Below, in pieces: positions 32,507-33,814 of a DNA stretch of 33,814 nucleotides. The translations under genes were made by a program, and so were the position numbers. Origin of the DNA: Planctomycetota bacterium (GTDB lineage: Bacteria; Planctomycetota; Phycisphaerae; Phycisphaerales; SM1A02); contig JAPLMU010000064.1 of NCBI GenBank assembly GCA_026386795.1, positions 1-33,814 on the forward strand. The letters run 5' to 3'. Numbering within the stretch: the first letter of the stretch is position 1; every line of letters starts with the position of its first letter. The notes under the pieces were generated by a model. The model made no database searches. It had not been told where the DNA came from and saw nothing but the letters and a program-made list of their open reading frames with translations.

Positions 32507-33145
32507 ATGAGTGACCGAACCGATAGCGAGTCAAATATGTTCGGCACATTCGCTTCCCCTGCCCCCGCACCACGGCCGCTACGGATTGAACTCCGCACGT
32601 CGGTCGCCACCAACGCTGCCATCTATCGCGCACTACTCGGGGACCTCCCTGGGTTGAAAGTGGTCAGTGGGCCGCTCCTGGATGGGTGTATCGCAGACGC
32701 AGTGATCGCGCCGACGAATAGCTTCGGCTATCTCGACGCGGGTATCGATAGCGCGTTCGCGCGCCGGTTCGGTCCGCGCCTGCAACGTGCTCTCCAGGAG
32801 CGAATCGGATGTGAATTCGATGCTGAGCTTCCGGTTGGAGAGGCAATCATCATTCCGACCGGTGACTTCACGATGCCATTTATGGTGGCTGCTCCGGCGA
32901 CGCAGTTCCCGGGCTACATCTCAGGAGAGCCGCTGGTGTACAGCGCACTTCACGCTGCACTGCGCGCTATTCATGCATGGAACATCGCTGATGAATGGCC
33001 GCCGATTGAGTCGATTGTGCTTCCGGATATGGCGAGTGCTGCCCATGGATGGCATGCGGAGGCTTTGGTTCTCCAGGTACGCGAAGCACTCGAAGCATGG
33101 AATCGTGAGATTTCTCCACCCGGCCAACAATCCCGCGCAGCATGA
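32507..33145 (+). CDS. Macro-domain-like protein
   Basis: 212 residues. After a ~25-residue disordered N-terminus the sequence follows a macro-domain (ADP-ribose-binding) pattern: ADAVIAPTNSFGYLDAGID (63-81) with the conserved Asn71 and a glycine-rich segment, FARRFGPRLQRALQER, then LPVGEAIIIPTGD (108-120), a MVAAPAT strand, and a final LPDMASAAHGWHAEALVLQVREALEAW region. This subtype resembles phage-tail-associated or DarG-like macro proteins, but the catalytic/binding loops are not close enough to name a reaction. The ATG at 32507 is supported by GAGGAGGG seven to eight bases upstream. It ends 6 bp from a convergent gene. Confidence 0.7.
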   Translation: MSDRTDSESNMFGTFASPAPAPRPLRIELRTSVATNAAIYRALLGDLPGLKVVSGPLLDGCIADAVIAPTNSFGYLDAGIDSAFARRFGPRLQRALQERIGCEFDAELPVGEAIIIPTGDFTMPFMVAAPATQFPGYISGEPLVYSALHAALRAIHAWNIADEWPPIESIVLPDMASAAHGWHAEALVLQVREALEAWNREISPPGQQSRAA

Positions 33146-33151
33146 GTCGCA

Positions 33152-33814
33152 TCAAGCCACTGCCGCGATAAGTGGCATTGGTGCGCCTATGGCGGCACAA
33201 ATCGCTCGTAGCAATTCTGCCTCGTCCACTGTGGTCTGTCCATCTGCGGCAACACAGGCGACGCACGCGTCCACAAGTTTCCGCTTGCCATTTGGTGGGG
33301 CACCGCACATGTTTCGAAGGGATTCGTCGAGCGCATCCAGAGTGCATAAATCTGCGGCGATCTGCGCCGTTGGTAGCGAAGCATCTGATCCGCGCGCAGC
33401 TCGCCACGCGCGTGTCGCCAAAGCCTCATTGGTTGCTCCAGACCACGCCAAGACACTGACTACAAGTGCTGCATCGGCAGTCGTTGCACGCGCGCCTGGT
33501 TTCGGTTCTGAGCCCTTACCTTCGATTGCGCTACGCAGGATCACCCGCACCGTCCACTCCAACCGATCAACCTGCGAATCGGTCGAGATCAAACGCGCCA
33601 GCACCGAACGAAACTGCTGATATTGCGCGGGCGAGAGTAGCGCGAGGGCTGCGGCGCACAACTCAATGACTGGCAACCTCTGACGCGGTGAAATGCTTGC
33701 GCCGCGTGCGAGTGACTCGGTTGCACCAGCAAGAGCTGGATCTGTTGAGGCGATCGAATGAATTTGTGCATCGCGCTCGTGATCACGTTTGGAAAGTAAC
33801 AACGAACAAATCAC
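33152..33814 (-). CDS. C-terminal region of an M48-type metallopeptidase (partial)
   Basis: The frame runs off the right edge of the window, so only the last ~220 residues are seen. They resemble the cytoplasmic C-terminal region of a group of M48 family membrane metallopeptidases: RLPVIELCAAALALLSPAQYQQFRSVLARLI, then DRLEWTVRVILRSAIEG, and the closing KRKLVDACVACVAADGQ, EAELLRAICAAIGAPMP, which looks like a TerB-like helical domain. The HExxH zinc motif would lie beyond the window. The assignment rests on the tail alone. It converges on the macro-domain gene. Confidence 0.65.
   Translation of the reverse strand: MICSLLLSKRDHERDAQIHSIASTDPALAGATESLARGASISPRQRLPVIELCAAALALLSPAQYQQFRSVLARLISTDSQVDRLEWTVRVILRSAIEGKGSEPKPGARATTADAALVVSVLAWSGATNEALATRAWRAARGSDASLPTAQIAADLCTLDALDESLRNMCGAPPNGKRKLVDACVACVAADGQTTVDEAELLRAICAAIGAPMPLIAAVA

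Overview
The window reads as chromosomal DNA from a member of the Planctomycetota, most likely a Phycisphaerae-like lineage. Pointers are a prepilin-type (G|FTIVELL) secreted protein of the kind these bacteria carry in many copies, two different alpha-L-fucosidases (GH95 and GH29), a large M28 peptidase with PA and PDZ domains, a helix-turn-helix/TPR regulator and the moderate GC. No rRNA, tRNA or CRISPR array was found. The taxonomic call is inference from gene content.

Layout. 1-2400: C-terminal end of an M1-peptidase-like protein, then a minus-strand pair (SDR oxidoreductase and EamA transporter, ATGA overlap). 2398-8700: exported GH95 fucosidase, exported M28/PDZ peptidase and a pseudopilin-like protein with a clear intrinsic terminator. 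8998-12625: cobalamin adenosyltransferase, uracil phosphoribosyltransferase, a DUF1579 protein starting at TTG, and Der GTPase. 12648-14426: two small membrane proteins and thymidylate kinase. 14427-16237: a regulator module made of an HTH-TPR protein and, 15 bp downstream behind a very strong ribosome binding site, a small exported protein extraordinarily rich in tryptophan. 16310-23046: guanylate kinase with a His-rich N-terminus, fatty acid desaturase, YggS, GpmI, a REP-associated tyrosine transposase element with 34-bp terminal inverted repeats, and dihydrolipoyl dehydrogenase. 23224-29585: metallophosphoesterase, YidC (disrupted), MnmE, a thioesterase, a DUF721 protein and an orphan ABC ATPase. 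29661-33814: GH29 fucosidase (disrupted), an unknown protein, a macro-domain-like protein and the C-terminal end of an M48-type peptidase.

How the genes work together. Most of the window is housekeeping (ribosome assembly, tRNA modification, nucleotide synthesis, glycolysis, 2-oxoacid dehydrogenase function, membrane protein insertion) interleaved with secreted catabolic enzymes for fucosylated glycans and peptides. The least explained parts are the HTH-TPR/Trp-rich peptide pair, which resembles the architecture of peptide-sensing regulators without being recognisable as any known one; the transposase element lodged exactly between the stop codons of gpmI and lpdA; and two genes (yidC, GH29) that each appear to have lost roughly 80-110 bases with a change of frame, either real lesions or assembly errors.
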